DNA from: Desulfobacterales bacterium
GTDB lineage: Bacteria > Desulfobacterota > Desulfobacteria > Desulfobacterales > UBA5852
Assembly (NCBI GenBank): GCA_030066455.1
Contig: JASJBQ010000049.1
Span: 1 to 31,264, forward strand
Reading direction: 5' to 3'
Length of the DNA stretch: 31,264 bases
Positions 7,217-15,736 of the stretch are shown here, in pieces (positions within the stretch are counted from its first letter, which is position 1; each line of letters starts with the position of its first letter). Both the position numbers and the translations under genes were made by a program. The notes below the pieces were generated by a model. It ran no database searches. It had not been told where the DNA came from and saw only the letters and a program-made list of their open reading frames with translations.

Positions 7217-8938
7217 CTAGTGCTGATCCGAACGGCGGATGGCCAGCATGGTGATGTCGTCGAACTGTTCGGCATCGCCGGTATGTTCTTTCACCCTTGC
7301 GGCGATCGTGGCGATCAGGTCGGCCGCCGTGGCAAAGCGGTCGTCGATGAGCGCATTGAGGCGCTGGCTGCCGAAGAGCTCCCCCGCCTGCGTGGCGGCC
7401 TCGGGCACGCCGTCGGTGTAACCCAAGAGGATCTCGCCCGGTTCGATTCGGGCCCGGGCGATACGGAAGACGGCATCGTGAGCCAGACCGACGGCCGGGC
7501 CGGTGGGTTCCAGGCGCTGGCGAATGCCGCCCCCCGCCGCTGTCAGCACGAGCGGATCGTGACCGGCATTGATGTAGCCCATCCGCCCTGTTTGCGGATC
7601 AAGCACCCCAAAAAATAGCGTGGCAAACATGCCCAGGTCACCATGATTGCGCGCCACATAGCTGTTGGTATGCACGACGGCCCGCAAGGCGGCACGGTCC
7701 TCGTCAGGTAGGTCTTCAGCGCCGGCGCACGATGGGTCCACGGGCATATCCGCCGCCAGACCGCTTGCGGGGCAGGCCCCTCCCGCATTGACCTCAAACT
7801 GACCGCTGAATATCCGGATCAGACTGCGGAACAGGGCCATAAACAGCGCGGCGCCCACGCCTTTGTCGCAAACGTCCGCGATAACGATGCCGATCTTGCG
7901 ATCCGAAAGGTGGAAGACGTCGTAATAGTCGCCGGCCACCTGCCGGGCCGGTTGGAAAAAAGTATTCAACTCCCAGCCCTTGAGTTCGGGCAGTTCGAGC
8001 GGCAGGAAGTTTTGCTGCATTTCCCGCCCTTTTTCGAGTTCCTTGTTGAGTGCCCGTGAATAGGTTTCGAGTTGATGAAAGGTCTTTTTCAGTTCGGTCT
8101 GGGCCTGCTTGCGGTGGCTGATGGCTTCCGTGATTTGAGCAAACATGCCCTGGAATGTGCTGATCACGTCTCCCAATTCATCGACGCGCTTCAAACCGGC
8201 GGACTGGAAATGGGGCGCCGGCCGGTCGTTGCCGACAGCATTCCCGGCCGCCTCCAGATCGCGCCGCAGCCTCAGGATGGGTGTGAGCACGATAGGCCCC
8301 AGCGCAATCATGGCGCCGGCGGTGACAAAAAGCGAAATGATCACCACCAGTCCGGCGATGCGCCAGAAAAAGGCATAGAGCTCCCGAACGACGGGATTGG
8401 TGTCATGGCGCAGGACGAGGTAATAATGACCGTTCTGCCAAGCACCGGCGCAAGCCACATCGTAGCGATTGTCAGCTCGGTCGAGGAGCGTCTCCTGCCC
8501 GGCCGCACGAATTTGCTGGAACGTCAGCGACGGTCGTTCGCCCCGCACGCCGGCTTCTGAACCGTCGGCGCGATAGAGCACCATTCCCACAATCAAGCTG
8601 TCGATAAGCACGCGCTGAGCCTTGTCCAGAAAGTCCGCCTCGCTCAGATGCGGCGGGAGGGTCTGCATCAGCACGGCAATCTTGGTGGCCGAGAGTTCCT
8701 TGATCTGCTCAAGCAGCTCACGTTCACGGTTGCGCAACGAGGGAAAGAAAATAATGGTTTCGATGGCGATGACGCTGATAAAAATCCAAAAGGCGATACG
8801 CCGGGAAAGGCGGGCGGTGAACATGCGGACCGGCCGCTTGAAATTGGCCGACAAAGGCGGCAGCGAAATCTCGCTTCGCGCACCCGTTTCAGCAAAGGCC
8901 TGCTCGGTGATGGGCTCGGATGTTTTGTTGACGCTCAT
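7217..8938 (-). CDS. Membrane sensor phosphatase: HAMP plus SpoIIE/RsbU-type PPM domain
   Basis: A 573-residue protein with a transmembrane helix (about residues 47-65), an extracytoplasmic sensor region of about 120 residues, a second transmembrane segment (AGLVVIISLFVTAGAMIALGPIVL), a HAMP linker (LTPILRLRRDLEAAGN) and a coiled coil (RKQAQTELKKTFHQLETYSRALNKELEKGREMQQNFLP). A PPM phosphatase follows, with metal-binding Asp motifs VIADVCDKGVGAALFMALFRS, GYINAGHDP, GYTDGVPEA and DDITMLAIRR. This is the RsbU/SpoIIE class, which dephosphorylates anti-sigma-factor antagonists to control a sigma factor or a surface process. No anti-sigma or STAS gene adjoins it, so the partner is encoded elsewhere. 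A long GC-rich inverted repeat lies just upstream of the start. The ATG at 8938 lacks a strong Shine-Dalgarno. Confidence 0.92.
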   Translation of the reverse strand: MSVNKTSEPITEQAFAETGARSEISLPPLSANFKRPVRMFTARLSRRIAFWIFISVIAIETIIFFPSLRNRERELLEQIKELSATKIAVLMQTLPPHLSEADFLDKAQRVLIDSLIVGMVLYRADGSEAGVRGERPSLTFQQIRAAGQETLLDRADNRYDVACAGAWQNGHYYLVLRHDTNPVVRELYAFFWRIAGLVVIISLFVTAGAMIALGPIVLTPILRLRRDLEAAGNAVGNDRPAPHFQSAGLKRVDELGDVISTFQGMFAQITEAISHRKQAQTELKKTFHQLETYSRALNKELEKGREMQQNFLPLELPELKGWELNTFFQPARQVAGDYYDVFHLSDRKIGIVIADVCDKGVGAALFMALFRSLIRIFSGQFEVNAGGACPASGLAADMPVDPSCAGAEDLPDEDRAALRAVVHTNSYVARNHGDLGMFATLFFGVLDPQTGRMGYINAGHDPLVLTAAGGGIRQRLEPTGPAVGLAHDAVFRIARARIEPGEILLGYTDGVPEAATQAGELFGSQRLNALIDDRFATAADLIATIAARVKEHTGDAEQFDDITMLAIRRSDQH

Positions 8939-8961
8939 AGGGTCACACTAATGAATCCACT

Positions 8962-9024
8962 GCCGCTGGCAGGCGGACAGCGTTATAATCAAGCCGGCTG
9001 CCTGGCTGTGGGCCTGCCAGCGGC
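8962..9024. repeat. Long-range 13-bp inverted repeat in the phosphatase leader
   Basis: GCCGCTGGCAGGC (8962-8974) is matched perfectly in inverted orientation at 9012-9024, with 37 bp between. The pair lies 24 bp upstream of the phosphatase start and within the 273-bp divergent gap to the LOG gene. On RNA it would fold into a large stem-loop in the phosphatase leader; as DNA it could be a looped operator. No T-run follows either arm, so a simple terminator is unlikely. Confidence 0.5.
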
Positions 9025-9211
9025 CCACAATTTAATTTAGGTCGCGGCTGCGCTGAATCCATGACAACGAAGTATGGCCGTTTGACATTGATCTGCTTGT
9101 TAGGCACACTTGAACCGTATGATCGAATATGGCCAAAGACCTGTTTAGACTATCGAAACCACGAATGATGCTCCTTAACCTAAGTTGATTCCCGGGAGAA
9201 GCAACCACACG

Positions 9212-10303
9212 ATGGAAAAATCACCCACGGATCCCGCCGCAAATGCCGCCGGCGGTCAAAACCAGCGTATGACGCTTCACTTCACGCCCACCAATGGACC
9301 TGCAGACGACGCCATTGCGGCCATCATCGAAATGGTCGGTGGGATCCGGAGGCCCGACATTGTCCGTGAATTGATTCTGGCCGCGCTCAAGGCCGGCCAG
9401 GAGGATGATGAAAAGGCCGACCTGAAACTCATGAACACGACCCTCAAGGAAATGCGTTTCACCGCCAAGATTTTCGGCCCCTACCGGCATATCCGCAAGG
9501 TTTCCGTATTCGGCTCGGCGCGCACGCCGCAGGATGCGCCCAGCTACGCCATGGCCCAGGAACTGGGTCGTCTTCTGGCGGCCCGAGGCTATATGGTGAT
9601 TACGGGCGGCGGGCCAGGTATCATGCAGGCCGTCAACGAAGGGGCCGGTCCGGAGCACTCCTTCGGGATTAACATCCGCCTGCCGTTCGAACAAAAACCC
9701 AACCCCATCGTGGACGGCAACCCCCGCAGCATCAACTACAAATATTTTTTCAACCGCAAGGTTGCTTTTCTCAAGGAAGCGGATGCGGTCGTGCTTTTTC
9801 CGGGCGGCTTCGGTACCATGGACGAGGCCATGGAAACCCTCACGCTCGCCCAGACCGGCAAGCACAACCCGCTGCCGGTGATCATGCTCGAACCGCCGGG
9901 GCAAACCTACTGGCGAAACTGGGCGGATTTTGTTGAACGCGATCTGGCCGGGAACGGCCATATCGATAGGGAGGATTTGGGGCTGTTCGAGATTACGGAT
10001 TCGGTTGCGCAGGCCGTGGCGCGTATCGAGAAGTTCTATCGGCGCTACCACAGTCTGCGGTTCGTGGCCGACCGTCTCGTGATCCGTCTGTGCTCCGCGC
10101 TGCCTTCCGACGCCTTCGAGCGTCTGCCTGTGGATTTCGGTGATCTGCTTCGGCCCGGCGGGGCATTCACGCGGTTGGCGTCCGCTTTGCCGGAGGAGGC
10201 GGATGAACCCGCCATTGCGGCCCTGCCCCGGCTGGTGATGGACTTCAACCGGACCCGCTTTGCGCGCCTCAAGGCCCTCATCGATTTTATCAACCGGCCC
10301 TAA
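9212..10303 (+). CDS. LOG-family (lysine-decarboxylase-like) nucleotide phosphoribohydrolase
   Basis: A 363-residue protein with a Rossmann-like LOG domain: VSVFGSARTPQDAPSYAMAQELGRLLAARGYMVITGGGPGIMQAVNEGA, then the hallmark PGGFGTMDEAMETLTLAQTGKHNPLPVIML. LOG-type enzymes cleave nucleoside 5'-monophosphates to base plus ribose 5-phosphate, and the plant members activate cytokinins. This protein belongs to the longer bacterial class, with an N-terminal helical region (about residues 1-95) and a C-terminal extension, for which the physiological substrate is not settled. The ATG at 9212 follows GGGAGA by about 12 nt. It is convergent with the Pal-type lipoprotein gene, the stops being 10 bp apart with no visible terminator. 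Confidence 0.88.
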   Translation: MEKSPTDPAANAAGGQNQRMTLHFTPTNGPADDAIAAIIEMVGGIRRPDIVRELILAALKAGQEDDEKADLKLMNTTLKEMRFTAKIFGPYRHIRKVSVFGSARTPQDAPSYAMAQELGRLLAARGYMVITGGGPGIMQAVNEGAGPEHSFGINIRLPFEQKPNPIVDGNPRSINYKYFFNRKVAFLKEADAVVLFPGGFGTMDEAMETLTLAQTGKHNPLPVIMLEPPGQTYWRNWADFVERDLAGNGHIDREDLGLFEITDSVAQAVARIEKFYRRYHSLRFVADRLVIRLCSALPSDAFERLPVDFGDLLRPGGAFTRLASALPEEADEPAIAALPRLVMDFNRTRFARLKALIDFINRP

Positions 10304-10313
10304 AGGCGCTATT

Positions 10314-10847
10314 CTACTCTTCGGCGATCGTCAGCCGCACACGACGGTTTTTGGCCTGTATCTCTTCGCCCTCGCCGCTGGCAACCGGTCGTTCACTGCC
10401 GTAGCTGATGGCCGTCAGGCGGTCACGCGCCACCCCCTTGTGGAGCAGATAACCCTTGACTTCTCCGGCCCGCCGCAGCCCTAAAGCCATGTTGTTTTCC
10501 GTATTGCCCCCTGCACCGCAATGGCCCTCGATGACGACTTTGACTTCGGCGTGTTTGCGCAGCCACTGTGCCTTCCAGTCCAGGCGCTCACGGGCCTGAT
10601 CGTCGAGTCGGTATTTGTTCTTGGCGAAGAAGATATCCTCGTAGATAAAACGATTGCGTTCGATTTCATATTGTCGCCGCGCCTCCTGTTCTTCCGCCGA
10701 CATGACCGCTGCCGCGGGGCGCTCGGCAGCCGACGCAGGGGCCGCCATTGTTTCCGGCGTATCCTTGGCAGCGTTGGTGGCACAGGAGATGAGAAGTATA
10801 CCGATTGAAAAAAGAATGACACCCAGCTTGACAAGAGCCTTTTGCAT
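10314..10847 (-). CDS. pal: OmpA/Pal-family peptidoglycan-associated lipoprotein
   Basis: A 177-residue lipoprotein. The N-terminus MQKALVKLGVILFSIGILLISC ends in a lipobox (LISC), so the mature protein is lipid-anchored. The C-terminal OmpA_C domain shows IEGHCGAGGNTENNMALGLRRAGEVKGYLL, GVARDRLTAISYGSERP and AKNRRVRLTI, the peptidoglycan-binding pattern of Pal. It would tether the outer membrane to the cell wall. In Tol-Pal systems the gene sits beside tolB; here it stands alone, so a dedicated Pal role is uncertain. The ATG at 10847 is favoured over the longer frame to 10991 because of AAAGGGGGAG just upstream and the clean signal peptide. A strong promoter is visible about 175 bp upstream. 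Confidence 0.88.
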   Translation of the reverse strand: MQKALVKLGVILFSIGILLISCATNAAKDTPETMAAPASAAERPAAAVMSAEEQEARRQYEIERNRFIYEDIFFAKNKYRLDDQARERLDWKAQWLRKHAEVKVVIEGHCGAGGNTENNMALGLRRAGEVKGYLLHKGVARDRLTAISYGSERPVASGEGEEIQAKNRRVRLTIAEE

Positions 10848-11021
10848 GTCTCCCCCTTTTGCGTCCTCAGGCGGTGGCGCTGTTTGGCGGGCCGCCATCG
10901 GCTTCCCGCGGGTCGCCCTCGCGGCCGGGTTTTTAAGGCTATCGTCGGCCTCGATCGCGACCCGGACCGCCCGCGGCCCGTTGCTTTTCATTGTGCTGTT
11001 TTTCTACTTCAACCCTTTTTC

Positions 11022-11050
11022 TTCATATGCTTAAAATCAACGACAGTCAA
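11022..11050 (-). promoter_or_regulatory. Promoter for the Pal-type lipoprotein gene
   Basis: On the minus strand TTGACT (11045-11050), a 17-bp spacer and TATGAA (11022-11027) form a good sigma-70 promoter pointing at the lipoprotein gene. Spacing is ideal and the region is AT-rich compared with its surroundings. Confidence 0.55.
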
Positions 11051-11103
11051 GCCCAAGCGCGCGAAATCGCGAACGATTCGCTTCCGGGACCAGCGTTCGG
11101 CAC

Positions 11104-11132
11104 TTGCACAACCGACGCCAATCGCCTATAGG
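11104..11132 (+). promoter_or_regulatory. Candidate promoter for the MFS transporter
   Basis: TTGCAC (11104-11109), a 17-bp spacer and TATAGG (11127-11132) lie about 30 bp before the GTG start of the transporter. Activity is inferred from sequence match and position. Confidence 0.45.
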
Positions 11133-11162
11133 CTATCTTCGATCTCAATCACGGAGCCCTCG

Positions 11163-12458
11163 GTGACGGCTATCGCGCGCCCAGCACGCCGCCCCGGCAT
11201 TTTCTGGGGCCTTTCGTCTTTCCAAATCCTGGCCATGTTCAGGCGCGGGTTGTTCTACGCCTATCTTTCGGTTTACCTGCGCTACTATCTGGATCTCAGC
11301 GTCACCGCGACCACGTTGTTTGCAACGCTGCCCATGCTGGCCAATATCGCCGCCCAGAATCTCATCTGGGGTCGGCTTTCCGACCGTTACCAGCGCCGCC
11401 GGTCGTTTATCATCGGGGGGGAATTGCTGGGCGCCATGGGCACGGTGGCCGTCTGGTATCTCCATACCCTGGCGGCCGCGCCCCGCGTGTCCGCCTGGAT
11501 TATCATTGCCGGTCTGACGGTGGTGGAATTCTTCTGGGCGATGTCCAACATCGGATGGAGTGCGTTGATCACGGATCTCTATCCTCCGGATGCACGGGGG
11601 GCGATTCAGGGCCGCCTGACCAGTATTGGCGGCATCGGACGAATTGCCGGCGTCTGGATCGGGGGACTGCTCTACGACGGTTGTGGCCATTATTTCCCCG
11701 GCTGGGGGTTTGCGCAGGGAGCGTTGTTTTTCGTCGCGGCCGGGGTCATGCTCATTTCAACGCTTCCCATGATCTTCATGCCCGAGGGCGGTATCGCTCC
11801 CGGCAATACACATCCGGAGTCGTCCATCGACGGCGGCACCCGCGCTTCTTTTCGATATTTCTTACTTTTCCTGGTCGCCATGGCCCTGATCAATTTCGGC
11901 CGCAATTCCGTGGTCGTGATCCAGTCCCAGTACCTTTTCCTGGATACGGGATTCGCCGTATCCAGCCGCACCCTGGCCCATATCTTCAATACCGAATCCG
12001 TGGCCATGATCGTCACCGGCCTGCTCATCGGGCGTATGCTGACGCGCAGCGGCAATGCCCTCGGAATTCTGACCGGTGCCGCCATCAGCCTGGTCTACCT
12101 GCTGATCTTTGCCACCACCGACCGCTTGCCACTGATCTACGCGGCCAGTTTTTTGAAGGGTATCGCCGAAGCGATGATCGTGGCCGCATCCTATGCAGCG
12201 GCTTCGATCATGATTCCACCCTGGCAGCGGGCCCGTTGGTTCGGTTTTTTCAATGCGACGTATTTTCTGAGTTGGGGGCTTGCCGGCACCCTCATCGCCG
12301 GACCTTTGGCCGACCTTATGATTCGCTTGGGCCATGCGCCCGCGAACGCATACCGTTTCAGCTACCTGGCCGCCTTCGGCCTGACATTAGCGGGGGCGAT
12401 TCTGTTGGGGGCGCTCTTCTTCGGCAGGCACCGACCAGCGGCACCCCGGGAAGAATAG
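11163..12458 (+). CDS. Major facilitator superfamily transporter
   Basis: A 431-residue protein with about 12 hydrophobic segments and the loop 2-3 signature NLIWGRLSDRYQRRRSFIIGGELLGAMG, a variant of the GxxxDRxGRR motif of the MFS. A second-half counterpart is less clear. The N-terminal SSFQILAMFRRGLFYAYLSVYLRYYLDLSVTATTLFATLPMLANI is the first helix pair. The GTG at 11163 is chosen over a much longer upstream frame because it has GGAG 6 nt before it and the upstream part looks non-coding. The substrate cannot be deduced; sugar or drug efflux families are both possible. It is transcribed divergently from the Pal-type lipoprotein and followed by an empty 157-bp gap. Confidence 0.87.
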   Translation: MTAIARPARRPGIFWGLSSFQILAMFRRGLFYAYLSVYLRYYLDLSVTATTLFATLPMLANIAAQNLIWGRLSDRYQRRRSFIIGGELLGAMGTVAVWYLHTLAAAPRVSAWIIIAGLTVVEFFWAMSNIGWSALITDLYPPDARGAIQGRLTSIGGIGRIAGVWIGGLLYDGCGHYFPGWGFAQGALFFVAAGVMLISTLPMIFMPEGGIAPGNTHPESSIDGGTRASFRYFLLFLVAMALINFGRNSVVVIQSQYLFLDTGFAVSSRTLAHIFNTESVAMIVTGLLIGRMLTRSGNALGILTGAAISLVYLLIFATTDRLPLIYAASFLKGIAEAMIVAASYAAASIMIPPWQRARWFGFFNATYFLSWGLAGTLIAGPLADLMIRLGHAPANAYRFSYLAAFGLTLAGAILLGALFFGRHRPAAPREE

Positions 12459-12615
12459 GCTGGCGCCAGCCTCGATTCGGCCCACCAGGCGGCGGCGCTC
12501 GCGGATGCCGGTTTGGCCGATGCGCTCGATGCCGCAGCCCGCCGCCTCCCGGCGCACAGGCGCCTGGCCCGAGGCGATGGGTCATGAACCAAGCTTGGGT
12601 GGTGCGGCTTGAGCG

Positions 12616-13359
12616 TCAAGGAGGAGACGCATCCGCAACGTGGCCCGTTTCAGCCAGGCCGATGTGAAACAGGGTTGCGCCCACAGGAGCGAAGGATAGG
12701 AGCACCAGGTTCAGCAGGGGCACCAGGAACAACAACCCGAAGCCCAGGTGAAACAGCAGGTGGCGCTTGAAGATCGCGAAGCGCGCGTTGAGCGGCAACA
12801 ACCGTCGGGCCGGCACCAGATCCGTGTAGTCCCAGGCCAAAAACATCGCGGCGATCGCCGGGGAGAGGATGGTCACCACAGGGCTCAAGGGCGTTAGCCA
12901 GCCCACCACCATGAGCACCAGCGCCAAGAGGACGGGCAGCACGGCGCGGGGTATTTCCTGGCGCACCAGAAAGATGAGGTGCTGAAAATACGGCATGGCC
13001 GGCGGGGGGACTTCATTCCCGGTGACGAGCTTTTCCGCGATGCGTGACATCATGTCCATGATGACCACGCTGAACAGTATCTGGGCGATGAAATAGCCGA
13101 CGACGGTGGTCACCCCCAGCAGAATGAACGATAGCAGCCAGGAGACCAGATACCAGAGCCAAACCAGCCAGGCGCTGGCCGGTTTGGACCAAATGAGATC
13201 GATGATGGCGTTCTGATAGGCGAAAAAAAATACAACCGCCCCCGCGAAGACCAAAAGCATCACCGCGAATCGCAGCAAGCCCAGCATCAACAACCGGGGC
13301 GTACGCACCCCCAGGAGAAAACCCTCAAAATTGAGTTTGACACCCTTGATGAACGTCAT
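12616..13359 (-). CDS. EI24/CysZ-like integral membrane protein
   Basis: A 247-residue membrane protein of the EI24 domain family. It opens with FIKGVKLNFEGFLLGVRTPRLLMLGLLRFAVMLLVF, typical of that family's GxxxxLRGPRLL start, followed by a helix pair near residues 60-95, the amphipathic AEKLVTGNEVPPP segment and two further helix pairs (PVLLALVLMVVGWLTPLSPVV and LGFGLLFLVPLLNLVLLSFAPVGAT). The conserved end LFLVPLLNLVLLSFAPVGATLF is clear. CysZ in the same family is a sulfate channel; many other members are uncharacterised, so sulfate uptake is only a possibility. The start is supported by GAGGAG about 6 nt upstream. It lies downstream of dnaJ on the same strand, 151 bp away. Confidence 0.82.
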   Translation of the reverse strand: MTFIKGVKLNFEGFLLGVRTPRLLMLGLLRFAVMLLVFAGAVVFFFAYQNAIIDLIWSKPASAWLVWLWYLVSWLLSFILLGVTTVVGYFIAQILFSVVIMDMMSRIAEKLVTGNEVPPPAMPYFQHLIFLVRQEIPRAVLPVLLALVLMVVGWLTPLSPVVTILSPAIAAMFLAWDYTDLVPARRLLPLNARFAIFKRHLLFHLGFGLLFLVPLLNLVLLSFAPVGATLFHIGLAETGHVADASPP

Positions 13360-13510
13360 TGCGGCTCCTCACTGAAATCGTGGGCCAACGGGCATTACGG
13401 GAGGCGCGCCCCTCCGGATCAGCGGGGGGGGTGGCGTCAGGCCATTGGATCGTATCCCGGCTTTTGGATCAACCGGTCCGCTTTTTCTCTGATCTCGGGA
13501 ATGAAAACGT

Positions 13511-14320
13511 CTATCCGTTTTTAAGCCAGCGCTTGATTTTGGATTTGACCGTCGCCATCAGCGGGCGGTCAATGGCCACCCTTAGATAGAGGTCCCCGGC
13601 TTCGGCCCCGCCCCGCCCCGGTTCGCCCAGCCCGGTCAGCCGGATGCGCTGCCCTTCCCGCACGCGCGGCGGGATTTTCACGACCAGCTTCTTTTGCTGC
13701 TGGCGGTAAAAGTACGCGTAAGGTCCCCCGCTGCGGGCCTCTTCCGCGGAAAGGCGAATCACCGCATCGACATCCTTCCCGCGCTGGGGCCAATGCGCCC
13801 CTAACAGCTTTTCGGCCATGCGACGCCCGAGCCGGCCCAGAGCCGGACCGCGGGGGTCTTTGCGGCCTTGGCCCCGGCCGGGGGCATGGCCGCCGGAAAA
13901 AACGAAACCTTTGAAAAACATGCCCGGCCGCTTGACTTCGAATGAGCGGTAACCAGGACCGTAAAACTCCTTGAATATCTCCTCGTAGTGCCGGAAACCG
14001 TGCAGCCGGGTCAATTCCTCGAACACCCGAAAAATATCGGTACCAGCGAAGATGTCCTCTTCCGAGTAGTTGCGGCGGAAGCGATCATGGGCCGCAGAAC
14101 CGAACTGCGTGCGGATGGTATCGTACTCGCGCCGTTTGGTCGCGTCCGACAAGACCGCATAGGCTTCGTTCACGGCTTTCATCTGATTAACGGCGTCGGG
14201 ATTGTCCTGGTTGCGGTCCGGATGGTATTTGAAAGCCAGCTCGCGGTAGGCGTTCTTGATTTCCTTGACGCTCGCGGTCGGTTCAATGCCCAGAATCCGG
14301 TAGTAGTCCTTGGCGCTCAT
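13511..14320 (-). CDS. DnaJ-domain co-chaperone (CbpA-like, no zinc finger)
   Basis: A 269-residue J-domain protein. Residues 1-70 form the J domain with the HPD motif (YHPDRNQDN) that stimulates the ATPase of DnaK. The middle is a variable linker with a short Gly/Arg-rich stretch ([14 protein letters not shown]), and residues about 180-265 contain the C-terminal substrate-binding half ([53 protein letters not shown]). The CxxCxGxG zinc domain of classical DnaJ is absent, so it is a CbpA-type co-chaperone, shorter than usual because only one C-terminal beta-domain is evident. The ATG at 14320 has AGGAAA about 8 nt upstream. The same frame stays open upstream past it for 19 codons to a TGA, then continues as a Cys-rich frame. 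Confidence 0.88.
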   Translation of the reverse strand: MSAKDYYRILGIEPTASVKEIKNAYRELAFKYHPDRNQDNPDAVNQMKAVNEAYAVLSDATKRREYDTIRTQFGSAAHDRFRRNYSEEDIFAGTDIFRVFEELTRLHGFRHYEEIFKEFYGPGYRSFEVKRPGMFFKGFVFSGGHAPGRGQGRKDPRGPALGRLGRRMAEKLLGAHWPQRGKDVDAVIRLSAEEARSGGPYAYFYRQQQKKLVVKIPPRVREGQRIRLTGLGEPGRGGAEAGDLYLRVAIDRPLMATVKSKIKRWLKNG

Positions 14321-14377
14321 GGGACACCATTTCCTGTTTGGGTTGCAATCGAGCGGCTGCGGATGGCCGAAGCATCC

Positions 14378-14530
14378 TCAGATGTCTGCCGGCTCGCATT
14401 CCTCGGTCCTGGAACCGCAGCACCAACAGGTTTCGGCCAACGGCAGGGTGCGAGCCGTCAGGGCGATCGGCCGCGCGGCCCGGCGGCGAGAGTTGTGACG
14501 GCATCTCTGGCGATCGGGCCCCCGAAACAT
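14378..14530 (-). CDS. Tentative 50-residue Cys-rich frame in phase with dnaJ
   Basis: A short frame from ATG (14530) to TGA (14378-14380) encodes an Arg-rich N-terminal half and a Cys-rich tail (CWCCGSRTEECEPADI). AAAGG lies 3 nt before the ATG. The next 19 codons after the TGA also contain three Cys ([19 protein letters not shown]) and run in frame into the dnaJ ATG. Arg richness is also what GC-rich non-coding DNA produces, so this may be chance. If real, it is either a small metal-binding protein coupled to dnaJ or the upstream part of a longer DnaJ that now has an in-frame TGA. No family is recognised. Confidence 0.25.
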   Translation of the reverse strand: MFRGPDRQRCRHNSRRRAARPIALTARTLPLAETCWCCGSRTEECEPADI

Positions 14531-14715
14531 GGGCCTTTCAGGTCGGTTTTGGCGCCGCGACGGGTTGGGGTCGTTCTATATCACTCACCGGCGGAGCTCA
14601 AGGAAAAGATCGCCCGGAAAGTGCCCATCGCCGCGTCAATGATCGCCCTTGGCGCCAGGTTTCCATCGCCACCCCGGGACACGATCGTCCGTCGGCCGGG
14701 GCCGTTGTCGGGATT
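14531..14715. other. Spacer between the PAC2 gene and the dnaJ leader
   Basis: Together with 14321-14530 this makes a 395-bp gap between two minus-strand genes. Apart from the tentative Cys-rich frame nothing convincing is seen. Long frames on the plus strand here run on as antisense of dnaJ or of the PAC2 gene. Confidence 0.4.
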
Positions 14716-15612
14716 TCATTCAACATCGCGGAAATCCTTGAGACGGATGATCTTGTCGCCGTCCGTGCGTTTGATCGGCCTACTGGTGCGTGCGCCCCGC
14801 ACCTTGGCACGGCGCAATTCGCCGATCAGTTTCTGGAGCTTGGGATTGGCCTCGATCGCCGTTTGAATCTCTCGCTTGATCTTCTCCCACTCGTCGACGA
14901 GGTCCCGGGTGTCGATTTGCAGATCGAGCAGGCGGGACAGCATGCCGACGGTCGCAGCAACGAGGCCGGGATGCGTGGTGCCCTCGAGGTAGTAGGGGCA
15001 GTGGGTCCAGAGGCTGCTGGCTTTAAGGCTGCGTTCGCAGGCCTTGCGGTGGAGGATCGAATGGATCGCCGTGGGGCCATGGTAGGTTACGGGCCGGATG
15101 TGAAGCGCAACCAATTCCTTGAGGTGGTCGGCATCGCTGGCGATGGCCGAGAGGACGGCGTCCGTGTGCAGGACGCCGTCATACAGGCTGCCCAGCGATA
15201 TGAATTCGGTCGCACCGACATTCGCGGCGATGTCGAGGAGTTGTTCGGAAAAAGCGTCCCAGCGCAAATGCGGCTCTTCGACTACGATCACCAGGAGGTC
15301 GCGGCGACTTTCCGGTGAATGGGCGGCGAACAGCCCGCCGTGATCAAATCGAAGCGTGTGCATCAGGCCGTTTTGGATGGTCACGGTTGGCCGGTTTTCG
15401 TCGAATCGGTAAAAGACGTCGGCGTTCAAGGCACCGAATTGCCGGGCCCCCATCCGCTCGACGAGGTAGGCGGCCGATCCTTTGGCCACGTTCAGGGCGT
15501 TGCCCCATCCCCCCAGGCCGATCACCACCACGGGATTACGCAAATCCGGCCAGTCACTGATCTCGAATCCCCAAAGGTCCATATTCAAAATTTCATACCG
15601 GCCCGGGTACAT
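14716..15612 (-). CDS. PAC2-family protein (proteasome-assembly-chaperone-like)
   Basis: A protein of about 298 residues. Its core shows the PAC2 pattern: LRNPVVVIGLGGWGNALNVAKGSAAYLVERMGA near the start, DLLVIVVEEPHLRWDAFSEQLLDIAANVGATEFISLGSL, and YLEGTTHPGLVAATVGMLSRLLDLQID. Bacterial PAC2 (COG2047/DUF75) proteins are widespread ATP-grasp-associated or uncharacterised; they have no established role outside proteasome-bearing organisms. The start is uncertain. The frame is open to a TTG at 15720, whose weak GGGA suits it, and an ATG at 15582 (MDLWGFEISDWPDL) also fits the family start. It lies downstream of a small conserved gene on the same strand. The C-terminus is a basic helical tail. 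Confidence 0.8.
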   Translation of the reverse strand: MYPGRYEILNMDLWGFEISDWPDLRNPVVVIGLGGWGNALNVAKGSAAYLVERMGARQFGALNADVFYRFDENRPTVTIQNGLMHTLRFDHGGLFAAHSPESRRDLLVIVVEEPHLRWDAFSEQLLDIAANVGATEFISLGSLYDGVLHTDAVLSAIASDADHLKELVALHIRPVTYHGPTAIHSILHRKACERSLKASSLWTHCPYYLEGTTHPGLVAATVGMLSRLLDLQIDTRDLVDEWEKIKREIQTAIEANPKLQKLIGELRRAKVRGARTSRPIKRTDGDKIIRLKDFRDVE

Positions 15613-15736
15613 GTCAATCAACAACTGCGTGCGGGCCGATGGTGACAAGGATTGCGACCGTAAAACAGCCCCGGGCACGGCGATGATCGAACGTTCGTAC
15701 CCGGCGGATATCGGGGGCAAAACGAATTCCCGGCGG

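Larger units (their letters stand above)
10848..11162. other. Divergent intergenic region between the Pal-type lipoprotein and MFS genes
   Basis: The 315-bp gap holds back-to-back promoters for the two divergent genes and no convincing coding frame. The half nearest the lipoprotein gene is GC-rich and would form an mRNA leader of roughly 170 nt; the middle is AT-rich. Confidence 0.6.

Noticed and set aside
11555..12667. Alternative plus-strand frame within the MFS gene
   Set aside because: It is a shifted frame of the membrane protein; Arg/Gly/His-rich and without hydrophobic segments.
14340..14380. A bacterial SECIS element after the TGA upstream of dnaJ
   Set aside because: GGATG...CATCC starts immediately after the TGA with its loop only about 5 nt away, and a second possible stem lacks the loop guanine. 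Spacing does not fit known bacterial SECIS elements, so selenocysteine is left only as a hypothesis.
13988..15318. Long plus-strand frames across dnaJ and the PAC2 gene
   Set aside because: They are antisense of two conserved minus-strand genes; the translations are low-complexity.
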